From Peribacillus frigoritolerans (GTDB taxonomy: Bacteria > Bacillota > Bacilli > Bacillales > DSM-1321), in the NCBI GenBank assembly GCA_030562215.1, contig JAUPFL010000003.1, forward strand, positions 1 to 64,000: DNA of 64,000 nucleotides. Direction: 5' to 3'. Below are positions 36,165 to 46,413 of this stretch, piece after piece; positions within the stretch are counted from its first letter, which is position 1, and each line of letters begins with the position of its first letter. The translations under genes were made by a program, and so were the position numbers. The notes beneath the pieces were generated by a model. That model was not told the DNA's origin and did no database searches. It was given only the letters and a program-made list of their open reading frames with translations.

Positions 36165-36508
36165 TTATTTTTTCACTTCTTCTATGATGGAATGTCCTTC
36201 AGTCCGTTCGAGATCTGACCATTTCCATCTTTCATGCAAGCGTATCCTTCCATCAGGCAGCATTTCAGGGGTGGAAAGACAGCTGCCTCCTCTAATTTCC
36301 CCTTTTTCATTGATATGATTATACCTGAATTCCAGAGTTCCATCCAGATTGACAAGCCCTATTAAAGTCCCTTTAACAATCTCTCCCCCTGATAACTTGC
36401 AGAAAGAATTGAGCCGTCTTGTGAATAATGGAAGGTAGTATTTCCTGACACCTCTCCATTTTCAGAATTGACTTTAGCTTTGAATATCCGACCATCATAA
36501 TTAAACAT
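36165..36508 (-). CDS. Small protein often annotated as N-acetylglutamate synthase (one frame break)
   Basis: About 115 residues when bridged: FNYDGRIFKAKVNSENGEVS, FHYSQDGSILSASYQGGEIV, KGTLIGLVNLDGTLEFRYNH, INEKGEIRGGSCLSTPEMLP and DGRIRLHERWKWSDLE. This is a well-conserved small Bacillus protein. Databases usually label it N-acetylglutamate synthase but it has no acetyltransferase fold, so the name is doubtful. The frame breaks at C5 on the plus strand (36385-36389), where a sixth restores QGGEIVKG. Start is the last of three successive ATGs, behind GGGGG. Confidence 0.75.
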
Positions 36509-36743
36509 CATCATTCCCCCATATGAATTAATAAGGATAATGATACCAAATTAACAAAAAAAGAATATTGAAAAATCTTATAGAATTTTATTTCTGTATC
36601 CATGGAAATGACACAAAAAATACATAATATTCCCCATTGAATTCCCCTATTATGATGTGGTTAGATTATGGAAGGTGTTACTTATGGAATGAACAATCCC
36701 CAAGTTACGTCTATCAAACTGAAGATTTTGGTGAGGTGCTCAA

Positions 36744-37264
36744 GTGAAAGAAATACTTCTGATTCTACTATTACAACTTATTTATGTTCCGATTTACACA
36801 TTGCGAACCATTTTCTTAGTAAAAATATTACCATTCTTGCCTCGATACTGGGTATCGCAGAAATGTTAATTTACGTTTTTGGATTATCCCTAGTATTTGG
36901 CGGTGACCAAAGCATACTCGCCATGGTTGTATATGCGGTCGGTTTTGGAATCGGAATAATTTTTGGTACGAAAATTGAGCAAAAACTTGCCATCGGTTTT
37001 ATTAATGTAACCGTTAATACTCAAACCAAAAATGAACATTTGGTAGACACATTGAGGAACAACGGATTTGGTGTAACTCTTTATACGGGCGAGGGCAGGG
37101 ATAGCAACCGTTATCGTATGGAAATCTTGACAAAACGCAATCGGGAACAAGAATTGATAGCAACCGTTGAAAAGTTTGAACCTAAGGCTTTCATCATTTC
37201 ATATGAACCACGTTATTTTAAAGGTGGATTTTTATTGGATCGGTTGAAAAATAAAGCAAGCTGA
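36744..37264 (+). CDS. UPF0316 (DUF2179/DUF5698) membrane protein, YebE-like (one frame break)
   Basis: About 173 residues. The corrected N-terminus VKEILLILLLQLIYVPIYTL and RTIFLVKN starts at GTG 36744 with GAGGTG upstream. A one-base gap in A5 (36821-36825, needs six) joins it to ITILASILGIAEMLIYVFGL. Three membrane segments are followed by a cytoplasmic DUF2179 domain with NNGFGVTLYTGEGRDSNRY and KAFIISYEPRYFKGGF. The ATG at 36668 reads an unrelated out-of-frame N-terminus. The function is unknown; DUF2179 domains bind nucleotides in relatives. Confidence 0.85.
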
Positions 37265-37267
37265 ATG

Positions 37268-37312
37268 AAAAGCAAAAGCCCATCTTAAAAAGATGGGCTT
37301 TTGCTTATTTCG
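37268..37312. terminator. Terminator after the UPF0316 gene
   Basis: AGCAAAAGCCCATCTT (37271-37286) pairs exactly with AAGATGGGCTTTTGCT (37290-37305). Confidence 0.85.
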
Positions 37313-37324
37313 TTTTGATTTTCT

Positions 37325-37551
37325 AATCTTCACTGCCCTCGTTACCGGTTGTTTTTTAATCAACTTTACGTATTTTTTTATGCTTCATCATCTTTTACAA
37401 AAGTACGGTATTGAGTCGGATGGCCAGCTCTCGGTTTGAATGCAATGCGTGAATCTGTTTGTGACAAGATTTACAGAGATAGGCTATCGGTTAAATGATG
37501 GATGGTCAGTTATATCTCATCCCTGTCACAAAGCTCACAAGTACCTATCAT
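37325..37551 (-). pseudogene. HNH/zinc-finger protein relic
   Basis: From ATG 37551 the frame reads MIGTCELCDRDEI, then after slips LTIHHLT and CKSCHKQIHALHSNRELAIR, matching a small Bacillus HNH-like family with CxxC, HH and CxxCH motifs. At least three frame slips or stops are present, and the segment between the HH and the second CxxC is shorter than in relatives. It follows the acidic-protein gene by 15 bases. Confidence 0.5.
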
Positions 37552-37566
37552 TTCATTGCTCGGCCA

Positions 37567-37970
37567 TTAAGGCTTAACGGATTTTCCTTCTTCAACAATA
37601 TGAAACATCAAATGGGCAAGATGGTGGATTGGCCCGTACTCTTCATTGTCATCCTCTTCTTCATCCTCCACTTCCACTTCATCCATCCCTTGTAAATAAA
37701 GTGCCATGAACTCATAAAAATCATTTTTAGTAAAGGAGTAACAATCACTAGGATCCTGATTATCTTCTTCATACTGTAAAACTAGATGGGATAAATCACC
37801 CTCATCATCTTCAGCATCAAAAATACAAAATAACCGATATTTGTATCCAGTTCAAATAACCTGCGAAAACCGCGTGATGTCGCTTTTTCAAACTCAGCCG
37901 ACGTCAATTTTTGCACTTGCATGCTGTCTACATTATCTTCTTGATGAAAGCCCACGATAAATGTGTTCAT
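37567..37970 (-). CDS. Acidic protein of unknown function (one frame break)
   Basis: About 134 residues: MNTFIVGFHQEDNVDSMQVQ, KLTSAEFEKATSRGFRRLFE, LDTKYRLFCIFDAEDDEGDL, a Tyr/Asp-rich middle, then a strongly acidic run VEVEDEEEDDNEEYG and a HHLAHLMFHIVEEGKSVKP end. ATG 37970 has AGGAGG eight bases upstream. The frame breaks near 37842 where AAAA instead of AAA restores DTKYRLF. It has no membrane segment and no family I can name. Confidence 0.6.
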
Positions 37971-38033
37971 AATTGAACCTCCTGTTGAATATGGATAACC
38001 ATTATTATCCCCATTTAACCGGATTTATTCCAT

Positions 38034-38788
38034 TTAGAGGTTTGTTTCCAAGACGACCGGGCAATGATCGCTGCCCATGACATCGCAGTGCATGTCAGCC
38101 TCTATTAAAGATTTCGCCAGACGTTTTGAAACAATGAAATAATCGATTCTCCACCCGATATTCCGCTCCCTAACTTTTGCCATATATGACCACCAAGTAT
38201 AGGCCCCTTCCTGGTCTGGATAAAAATGGCGAAATGTATCGATAAACCCTGAATCAAGTAATTCAGTCATCTTTCCACGTTCTTCAGTTGTAAAACCGGA
38301 ATTCCCAATATTGGGTTTTGGGTTTTTCAAGTCGATTTCCTGATGGGCGACATTAAGATCCCCACAAAAGATAACCGGCTTCACCAAGTCCAGATCCTTA
38401 AGATATCCTATCATCTCATCTTCCCATTCGAGACGGTAATTCAGCCTTGATAAATCCCTTTTTGCATTGGGGGTATAAACATTCACCATATAAAAACCCT
38501 CGAATTCCAGTGTTATGATCCTGCCTTCCGGCTCCTCATCCAGATCTCCTACACCATATTTCACAGAAAGCGGTTTTTCCTTCGTGAAAATGGCTGTACC
38601 TGAATATCCTTTTTCAGTGCATAATTCCAATATTGATGGTAACCTTCCAACTCAAGTGAAATCTGCCCTTCTTGAAGCTTAGTTTCTTGAAGGCAAAAAA
38701 TATCTGCATCCACATCTTTAAAGTAATCTAAAAATCCTTTTTTAACACAAGCCCTAATTCCATTTACATTCCAGGAAACCAATTTCAT
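38034..38788 (-). CDS. exoA: Exodeoxyribonuclease III / AP endonuclease (one frame break)
   Basis: About 252 residues, the length of B. subtilis ExoA. Motifs of the EEP nuclease fold: KLVSWNVNGIRA, LQETKLQEGQ (metal Glu), YTPNAKRDLSRL, FCGDLNVAHQEID, IDYFIVSK and GSDHCPVVLE. It repairs abasic sites in DNA. The frame breaks at T5 on the plus strand (38610-38614), where A6 on the coding strand gives NYALKKGYSGTAIF. Confidence 0.9.
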
Positions 38789-38863
38789 ATTCTCTTAAAT
38801 TCTCCTTATGGCCAATTAATTTCTTTACATTTCAACTATACTATTTATCTGCTTTTTTTCCCA

Positions 38864-40367
38864 TTAGAGTACATTCGAAAACAATCTGGCAAATGATTCT
38901 TTTGAACGTTCCAGTAAACCACGATCGTTATACCCGATAGGATCCAGTTTGTCACTGTCCATCATATCCTCTTTGTAATGAATGATGAGATCTTCAATGG
39001 TACGGCTGCCCATAAGAAAGACATTCACTTCAAAATTCAGATGGAAACTCCTCATATCCATGTTTGCCGTCCCTATGGAAGCCATATCACCATCTACGAT
39101 AATAAGTTTCTGATGTAGAAAACCTTTTTATATGAGTATACCTCAACGCCGAATTGAAGCAGCTCACCGAAATAGGAGCGACTCCCGTATTGGGTTAAAA
39201 ACCCATCATTTACTGCCGGAACCATAAGCCTAACTTGTATCCCCTTAATTGCGGCATGTTTAATTGCTGCTTTAATCGCTTGATTCGGTACGAAGTATGG
39301 ACTTGCGATCCAAATTGATTTTGTGGCGTTCGTGATAAGTGAATAGTAAAAATCACTCATGATTCCCTGTTGTGTATCAGGTCCGCTTGCTACCACCTGG
39401 ACAGCTCCATCCCCTTGTACCACTTTATTCTTGAATTCTGGACGTTCTTGCAATACATCTTCCCCGCTGACATATTCCCAATCCAAGAGGAAAACAGTAT
39501 GAAGCATATATACCGCTTCACCTTTAAGGACCATATGTGTATCTCTCCAAAAACCAATGTTTTTATTTCGGCCTAAATATTCCTCTCCTACGTTTAAACC
39601 TCCTACAAAGCCAACTTCCCCATCTATGATGATGATTTTACGGTGATTTCTGAAATTAAATTTTTGATTGAAAAACCATGTTTTAATGGTGAAAATGGAT
39701 AGGCTTTTATCCCTGCATTTTTCATCCGTTTAACTTCATTATTTGATAGGCTTAAACTGCCGGCGGCATCAAAAATGAATAAAACTTCCACACCATTTTT
39801 TGCTTTTTCAATAAGGATATCTATAATTTCAGTACCAAGCCTGTCGGAACGAAAAATGTAATATTCAATATGGATGAATTTCTCAGCTTTTTTTAACTGT
39901 TTTATGATTTCTGTAAACGTTTCGTTGCCATTTTTCAATACTTCCGTTTCCGATGATGTACTAATGGTGGTCTCAGATGCATTTTTGGCAAAAGCTGCGA
40001 ATGATCGCTGATGATCATTCAAGAACGATAAATCTGGAGATGATACCTGTGTGACAAGACTCTTCCATTCTTCGCGATCTTTTTTCCTTTTACTTCGGAA
40101 TAAATACCCCTTTAAATAGAGCTGACCTGAGAATAGATAAAATACATATCCAAATACCGGGAAAAACAAAAGCACATACATCCATAAAAGTGTCTCGTGG
40201 GCAAATCTATTTTCGAGCATGAGTGAAAATAGGGTAATAAACATGACCAAAATATATAATCCAATAAAAAATAGCTTCACGTCGAAGCTAACTTGAGTGA
40301 ACAGGATCATATAAACTGAAGCGATTAAAATAAATAAAAATACAATTTCCATTCTTCTTCTTTTCAT
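38864..40367 (-). CDS. Cardiolipin synthase (two frame breaks)
   Basis: About 501 residues, the usual length for Bacillus cardiolipin synthases (ClsA/YwjE/YwiE type). Two N-terminal membrane segments precede two phospholipase D domains whose HKD motifs are NHRKIIIIDG and HQKLIIVDGD. It joins two phosphatidylglycerol molecules to cardiolipin at the membrane. Breaks lie near 39680 (ATGG, needs ATTGG, giving KHWFFNQKFNFRNHRKI) and near 39123-39127 (A5, needs six, giving YKKGFLHQKLI). Start ATG 40367 (MKRRRMEIVF) has TAGGAG upstream. It lies behind glgA but after a terminator. Confidence 0.85.
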
Positions 40368-40429
40368 CTTTTTCATTCTCCTACGCAGCAATATTTTATA
40401 TATAAATAACATATACCCATATTTGATGG

Positions 40430-40475
40430 TAAAAGAAACAAAACACTTACGAAAACAATGTTCGCAAGTGCTTTG
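40430..40475 (-). terminator. Terminator after glgA
   Basis: CACTTACGAA (40444-40453) pairs with TTCGCAAGTG (40461-40470); T-rich sequence follows on the minus strand. It lies about 20 bases beyond the glgA stop and ends the glycogen operon. Confidence 0.65.
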
Positions 40476-40492
40476 TGTATTACCTATCCAAT

Positions 40493-41929
40493 TCACTTCA
40501 TGACAGGAATCAAACTTTCATACAGCTCAATATACTTTAAAGAAGATGATGTCCAACTGAAGTCTAACTTCATTGCATTTTCGGCCATTTTCCTCCATCT
40601 TTTCGGCTGGAATTTGTACAGACCTACAGATTGCTCAATTGTATGCAGCATATCGTGTGCATTATAATTCGTAAAACTGAAGCCGTTACCTTCACCGGTA
40701 AATTGATTATAAGGTATGACCGTATCACGAAGTCCGCCAGTTTCCCTCACTAAAGGCAGCGTACCATAACGCAATGCCAAGAGTTGGCCGATACCACATG
40801 GTTCGAATTGTGACGGCATCAGGAATAAATCAGAACCTGCATATATCCTTCTTGCCAAACCCTCATCAAAATATGTATTGACTGAAACCTGATTTGGATA
40901 TTGGTCAGCTAAATGACGAAATGCCGATTCATATTGCTCATCACCCGTACCTAAAAGAATGAATTGAACTCCCTGGCTCATAATTTCATGAAAAACATGG
41001 AGAATAAGATCTATTCCTTTTTGATCAACTAGCCTCGTTACCATTGATAGAACAGGGACGTCCTCATTGACAGGAAGATCCAACGATTCCTGTAGCTGAC
41101 GTTTATTCTCCATCTTATCCGCATAAGAATCGAATGGAACAGCAAGATGTTCATCTGCTGCAGGATTATATTCCTCATAATCAATTCCGTTGATAATCCC
41201 TTTAAGGTCACCATTTCTCTTTCGTAAAAACCCATCCAGGTTTTCCCCAAAATAAGGACTCTGAATTTCTTCCGCATAACTTGGGCTTACAGTTGTGACG
41301 ATGTTAGAAAAAGCTAGGCCGGCTTTCAAATAACTTACATTCCCATGAAATTCAAGACCATCGATATTAAAATATAATTCACTCAAATCGAGTAATTCAG
41401 CTAATACAGCTTTAGGGTAAACTCCTTGATAGCGTAAATTATGTATGGTAAATATCGTTTTAATATCCTGATAGAATGGATGGTTATGATAATGGGCTTT
41501 CATCAAAACGCTGACAAGGCCCGTTTGCCAATCATGGCAGTGTATGACATCCGGTTTTTCTTCTAAATAGGGTAATGCCTCTAAAATTGCACGGGAAAAG
41601 AAGGCGAACCTTTCGCCATCGTCAAAGAAACCATAACTACCATGCCTTTTGAAATAATATTCATTATCCAGAAAATAATATGTAATTCCGTTAGCAACAA
41701 GTTTTTCGATGCCGCAAAATTGCTGGCGCCAACCAACAGGAACTTCAATACTCGTCATATGTTCCAATTCCTGTTTGAATTGGTTAGGAAGATCCCCATA
41801 TTTAGGAAGGATGACACTTACATGGACTCCCTGTTTTTTCAGCGCTTTCGGGAGCGCGCCTATAACGTCTCCGAGCCCTCCCGTTTTTATAAAAGGGGCG
41901 CATTCTGAAGCAGCAAATACAACATTCAT
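40493..41929 (-). CDS. glgA: Glycogen synthase (ADP-glucose)
   Basis: A 478-residue GT5 enzyme extending glycogen from ADP-glucose. The ADP-glucose site KTGGLGDV is at residues 16-23, with HNLRYQGVYP, VTRLVDQKGIDL and the C-terminal MPSQFEPCGIGQLLALRYGT with its catalytic Glu. The frame is intact. It is the last gene of glgBCDA; in B. subtilis glgP follows, but here a terminator and cardiolipin synthase do. Confidence 0.95.
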   Translation of the reverse strand: MNVVFAASECAPFIKTGGLGDVIGALPKALKKQGVHVSVILPKYGDLPNQFKQELEHMTSIEVPVGWRQQFCGIEKLVANGITYYFLDNEYYFKRHGSYGFFDDGERFAFFSRAILEALPYLEEKPDVIHCHDWQTGLVSVLMKAHYHNHPFYQDIKTIFTIHNLRYQGVYPKAVLAELLDLSELYFNIDGLEFHGNVSYLKAGLAFSNIVTTVSPSYAEEIQSPYFGENLDGFLRKRNGDLKGIINGIDYEEYNPAADEHLAVPFDSYADKMENKRQLQESLDLPVNEDVPVLSMVTRLVDQKGIDLILHVFHEIMSQGVQFILLGTGDEQYESAFRHLADQYPNQVSVNTYFDEGLARRIYAGSDLFLMPSQFEPCGIGQLLALRYGTLPLVRETGGLRDTVIPYNQFTGEGNGFSFTNYNAHDMLHTIEQSVGLYKFQPKRWRKMAENAMKLDFSWTSSSLKYIELYESLIPVMK

Positions 41930-41945
41930 TGCCGCACCTCCTCTA

Positions 41946-43049
41946 TTAAATTACTTCCGCTTTTTTTATTACAGTAGGCTGTTTTAAACCAATAACTGAT
42001 TTTTCACTAGTAATTCTCACTTCTTTATCAGTTATGATATTTTCAACGATGGCTCCTTCTTCAATCACGCCTTTTTGCATGATGATGCTATTTCTTATTA
42101 TCGCACCCTTTTTCACCTTTACCCCACGGAAGAGTATACTGTTTTCGACAATCCCTTCAATATCACAACCGTTGGCTATCAATGAATTGGTAACCTTCGA
42201 AGAACTTGAATATTTGGTCGGTGCCTCATGTTTGATTTTTGTATAAACATCCCAAGTATCCCCGAAGAAGGAACGGATTACCGATGGGTTCAGGAAATTC
42301 ATATTACTGGCATGAAAGCTTTCAATGGAATGGATGAATGGCATATCTCCAGTAAAGTTATAGCCTTTAACGGTAAAACGATGCAGATTTGCTTTCACAG
42401 CGTCTTTCAAAAGTCATATTCCCCACTGGCAACACAACTTTTGATCAAGTTCACCAATAGCGTTTTACTTATGATGAAGGTTTCTAGACAAACATGGTCA
42501 CCAGGTCTAGGGATGGTATAAAAACTAATGTCGGTTATGTCTTCATCCGAATCCACCGAGCAGGTGTGATAGATTGGTTTTTCAATCAATTCCCTACATA
42601 ATCCTTATATACCACCGTGATATCCGCTTTATGTTTTTTGTGATAATCAAGCACTTCATTAAAATCCAATTTGCATACATGGCTTCCAGGGGAAATGATG
42701 ACAGTATCTGCCTCTGCTCGTTCGAAAAAGCTGAGATGATCATAGAATTGCTTCATATCGCCTGTTACCGTTTCATCCGGATGGATAGGGGCAAGATGTA
42801 TAAGCCTCCTGAACGCCGATCTAAGTTCCATTCTTTACCTGAGCCAAGATGATCCATAACTGAGAGATACTTTTCTTTAGGAAAAACGGCTACTTTTGAT
42901 ACATCTGCATTAATGAGATTCGACATAGTAAAGTCAATCAAACGGTAGCGTCCACCAAATGGCACAGATGCTACATTACGGTGAGCAGTCAGATCTTTTA
43001 AATGTTGTCTTTCATTGATTAAGTTAATAATACCCAACACATTTTCCAT
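41946..43049 (-). CDS. glgD: Glycogen biosynthesis protein GlgD (three frame breaks)
   Basis: About 369 residues. GlgD is the regulatory partner subunit of ADP-glucose pyrophosphorylase in bacilli. N-terminal ASVPFGGRYRLIDFTMSNLI replaces the fully active nucleotide loop of GlgC, the middle has VIISPGSHVCKLDFNEVLDY, and the C-terminal left-handed beta helix has hexapeptide repeats (VKKGAIIRNSIIMQKGVIEE). Breaks are C4 near 42803 (needs five), G3 near 42594 (needs four) and T4 near 42412 (needs five). Each repair gives continuous GlgD. It starts 17 bases after glgC. Confidence 0.88.
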
Positions 43050-43066
43050 AGCATCTTCCCCTTTTT

Positions 43067-44232
43067 CTAGTTAAGAGTGATCTTTTTTTGTTTGGATTGA
43101 TAATGGTCTGATTTTCACCAATTAAGGTAATATCGGATGTAACCGCTGAGTTGCCAACTACGGCACCATCTTCTATAACACAATTACTGGCTATGATGCT
43201 TCTTTCTATATGAACGTTTTCACCAATCGTGACATTAGGCATGATGACTGAATCTTTTATGGTTGACCCATAGCCCACCTGTACATTATAGGATAAAACC
43301 GAATGTTCAATGTTCCCATGTATCATGCACCCTTCATTGATAAGCGACTGACTGACCTCGGCATCCGGTGATATATATTGCGGTGGATGGTTTGCATTAC
43401 GGGCAAAAATTTTCCATTGCTGATCATCCAACTGGAAATTTGGCGTATCCTCCAATAAGTCCATATGTGCCTGCCAAAGGCTTTCGACCGTTCCAACATC
43501 TTTCCAATAATCATTAAAACGATAAGCATATAGCTTTTTTCGATCTTCAAGCATCTTTGGAATGATGTTGCTGCCAAAATCATTGGAGGAATTTTCATCC
43601 TTTTCATCATTTATCAAATACCGTCTTAGGGTTTTCCAATTGAAAAGGTAAACTCCCATGGAAGCGAGGTTACTTTTTGGATACTTTGGTTTTTCATCAA
43701 ATTGTGTGACTTTATCCTCATCATTGGTATTCATGATTCCGAAACGACTTGCTTCCTGCCACGGCACTTGAATGACAGCTATTGTTGCCTCTGCATTTTT
43801 TTCGATGTGATAATCCAGCATCTTACTGTAATCCATTTTATAAATATGGTCACCAGAGAGGATCAGTACATGTTCCGGATCATAGTTATCAATGTATTGG
43901 ATATTTTGATAAACAGCGTTTGCCGTCCCTTTATACCATTCACCACCTTCTTTCCCTTGATAAGGGGGAAGTACGGAAACTCCGCCAACATCCAAATCAA
44001 GGTCCCAAGCTTTGCCATTACCAACATAATCATTTAGAATCAATGGCTGGTATTGGGTCAGTACCCCAACCGTATCTATACCAGAATGAGTGCAGTTACT
44101 TAATGGAAAATCGATGATTCTATATTTACCGCCAAAGGGAACAGCCGGTTTTGCCAAACCGATCGTCAATTCACCTAACCTTGAACCCTGGCCTCCTGCC
44201 AATAACATTGCTATCCATTTTTTCGCTCCCAT
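43067..44232 (-). CDS. glgC: Glucose-1-phosphate adenylyltransferase
   Basis: About 388 residues; makes ADP-glucose from ATP and glucose-1-phosphate, the committed step of glycogen synthesis. Motifs: AMLLAGGQGSRLGELT, AKPAVPFGGKYRIIDFPLSN, LSGDHIYKMDY and FDEKPKYPKS, followed by a beta-helix end. ATG 44232 has GGGGAG upstream. In the raw frame it appears fused to glgB upstream and to run on to 43024. Both effects come from A7 runs, which as A8 would end glgB at TGA 44240-44242 and glgC at TAG 43067-43069. Confidence 0.93.
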
Positions 44233-44239
44233 TATTCGG

Positions 44240-46168
44240 TCACTCTCCCCGTCTTTTTTTGTTTGCTTCATAAAAATAGAAATGCCTAATGGAGGTACAG
44301 TTATTTCCATGCTGAATGGTTGATTATGGTATGGTTCCTTTTTGACATTAATGGGTTCTTCATTGATCTGACCCGATCCTCCGAAAGCTTCTGAATCACT
44401 GCTGAAAACTTCTATATATTTGCCTTGGGATGGTACACCTATTTGATACTGAGCATGAGCCTGTGCAGAAAAATTACAGACAATAATGCAATAATCGCCT
44501 TTACGTTTACCTTTTCTCATAAAGGTAATGATACTCTGTTCACTATTGTTCGGATCGATCCATTCAAAACCCTCCTGGACATGATCCAGTCTCCAAAGGG
44601 AGGAAGTTTGCCTATAAAAATCCTGAAGGGTACGGAAGTAATATGCCAGCTTTTCGTGGGATTCATATTCCAAAAGCAGCCAATCCAATTGTTCCTCATC
44701 TTTCCATTCTATGAACTGGCCAAATTCACCTCCCATGAATAGCAGCTTTTTTCCAGGATGCGTCATGAAATACCCAAAGAGTAACCGTAAATTCGCAAAC
44801 TTCTGCCAATAGTCACCTGGCATCTTATTCAATAATGACTTCTTGCCATGAACCACTTCATCATGTGAAAAGGGCAAGACGAAATTTTCTGAAAAAGCAT
44901 AGAAAAATGAAAATGTTAAGAGGTTATGATGATATGGCCTTTCATTTGTTTCAAGTTTCATATAACGAAGGATATCGTTGGTCCATCCCATATTCCATTT
45001 ATAATTAAAGCCTAGGCCGCCTATATCGGTAGGAGAAGTTATAAGTGGCCGGTCTGTTGCTTCTTCAGCCATCATTAATGCATTGGGATACCTCTTGAAA
45101 ACCACTTCGTTAAGTTTTTGTAAAAATTGTATGGCTTCCAGGTTTTCCTCACCGCCAAACTGGTTTTTCAGCTTGACCGGCAATGGATTATCATGATTTA
45201 AGTAAACCATCGACGATACCGCATCGACACGGACCCCATCAATATGGTATACATCCATCCAAAACATTACATTTGATATAAGGAAACTGATTACTTCTGG
45301 TTTTGTAAAATCAAAGTTGTATGTCCCCCATAACGGGCGATCTGCTCTAGTGTTATCAATTGGTTCATAGAGAGGAGTACCATCAAAACGGGAAAGTCCA
45401 TGCGCGTCTTTACAAAAATGGGCGGGAACCCAGTCAAGGATTACCCCTATGCCCTTTTGGTGGCAAAGGTTAATTAAATATTTAAAATCTTCCGGTGAGC
45501 CGTACCGGCTGGTTACGGAATAATAGCCCGTGACTTGGTATCCCCACGATTTATCAAATGGGTGTTCCATTATGGCCATGATTTCAATATGTGTAAAACT
45601 ATTATCAATCACATAATCAATCAATCTATCAGCCAATTCACGGTACGAATAAAACTCGCCATCTTCTTTCTGTTTCCATGTTCCTGGGTGCACTTCATAA
45701 ATGGACATGGGTTTATGATAAATATTTTCCTTTTTCCTATCAGCTATCCACTTCGAATCTTGCCATTCAAAATTATCCAGCCTTTTGATGACCGAGGCTG
45801 TATTTGGTCTGACTTCCGAATAAAAGGCATATGGATCGGCTTTTAGGATTCGTTTATTTCGGGTGTATGTATTTCGTATTTATAGAGTTCCCCTTCTTGT
45901 AGTCCTGGTACGAACAACACCCAGATACCTGATCGCTCGATCCGTTTCATCGCATGATCTTTTCCGTCCCAATTATTAAAATTACCGACTACTGAAACTT
46001 GCTTGGCATGGGGGCCCAAACGGCGAAGCGTACTCCTTCTTTACCTAATGATGTTACAATGTGTGCCCCAAGCATTTTATAGCTTTCATAAAGGGTTCCT
46101 TCATGAAACAAATACAAATCGAAATCGCTTGGATAAATCTCTTGTAGCTGGTCAATAATTGTACTCAA
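44240..46168 (-). CDS. glgB: 1,4-alpha-glucan branching enzyme (frame breaks)
   Basis: About 643 residues, GH13 enzyme making alpha-1,6 branches. An N-terminal CBM48 region (YLFHEGTLYESYKMLGAH, FNNWDGKDHAMKRIERSG) precedes the barrel with DGVRVDAVSS (nucleophile Asp), MAEEATDRP (acid Glu) and PFSHDEVVHGKKS. The gene starts at TTG 46168 with GGAGGGG upstream. Frame breaks lie at about 45967 (C5, needs six, giving WAPHAKQVSVVGNF), at about 45844 (single T, needs TT, giving NESLKADPYAFYSE), and in the A7 run at about 44257-44263 that hides the stop and fuses it to glgC. It is first in the glgBCDA operon. Confidence 0.9.
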
Positions 46169-46355
46169 TAAAACCCCTCCATCAGTATTAACTCGATAGT
46201 ATTTTACCCATCCTTCCCCAGTTATTATATATATTCGATGAAAATGATATTAATCCTTCAAATGGAGGTGAAGATATTGTTATAAATAGCCGTTTTTTGT
46301 AAATTAAAACATTTTTTTGAGGAAAATATACATTTATTGTAAAAATATTATTATA

Positions 46356-46392
46356 CCAATAAAAGCTCTCCCCATTTATTGGAAAGAGCTCT
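46356..46392 (-). terminator. Terminator after the GH15 gene
   Basis: AGCTCTCCC (46364-46372) pairs with GGAAAGAGCT (46381-46390) with one mismatch; TTTATT follows on the minus strand. Confidence 0.6.
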
Positions 46393-46413
46393 AAGGTATC
46401 ATGTATGAATGCT

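Noticed and set aside
36668..36743. Longer N-terminus for the UPF0316 protein from ATG 36668
   Set aside because: The first 40 or so residues are out of frame with the true N-terminus, which is hydrophobic, starts at GTG 36744 and matches YebE after one base is restored.
43024..45708. A single GlgB-GlgC fusion protein
   Set aside because: Each enzyme has its own ribosome site and start, and an extra A in an A7 run restores separate stops; the same effect occurs at the end of glgC.
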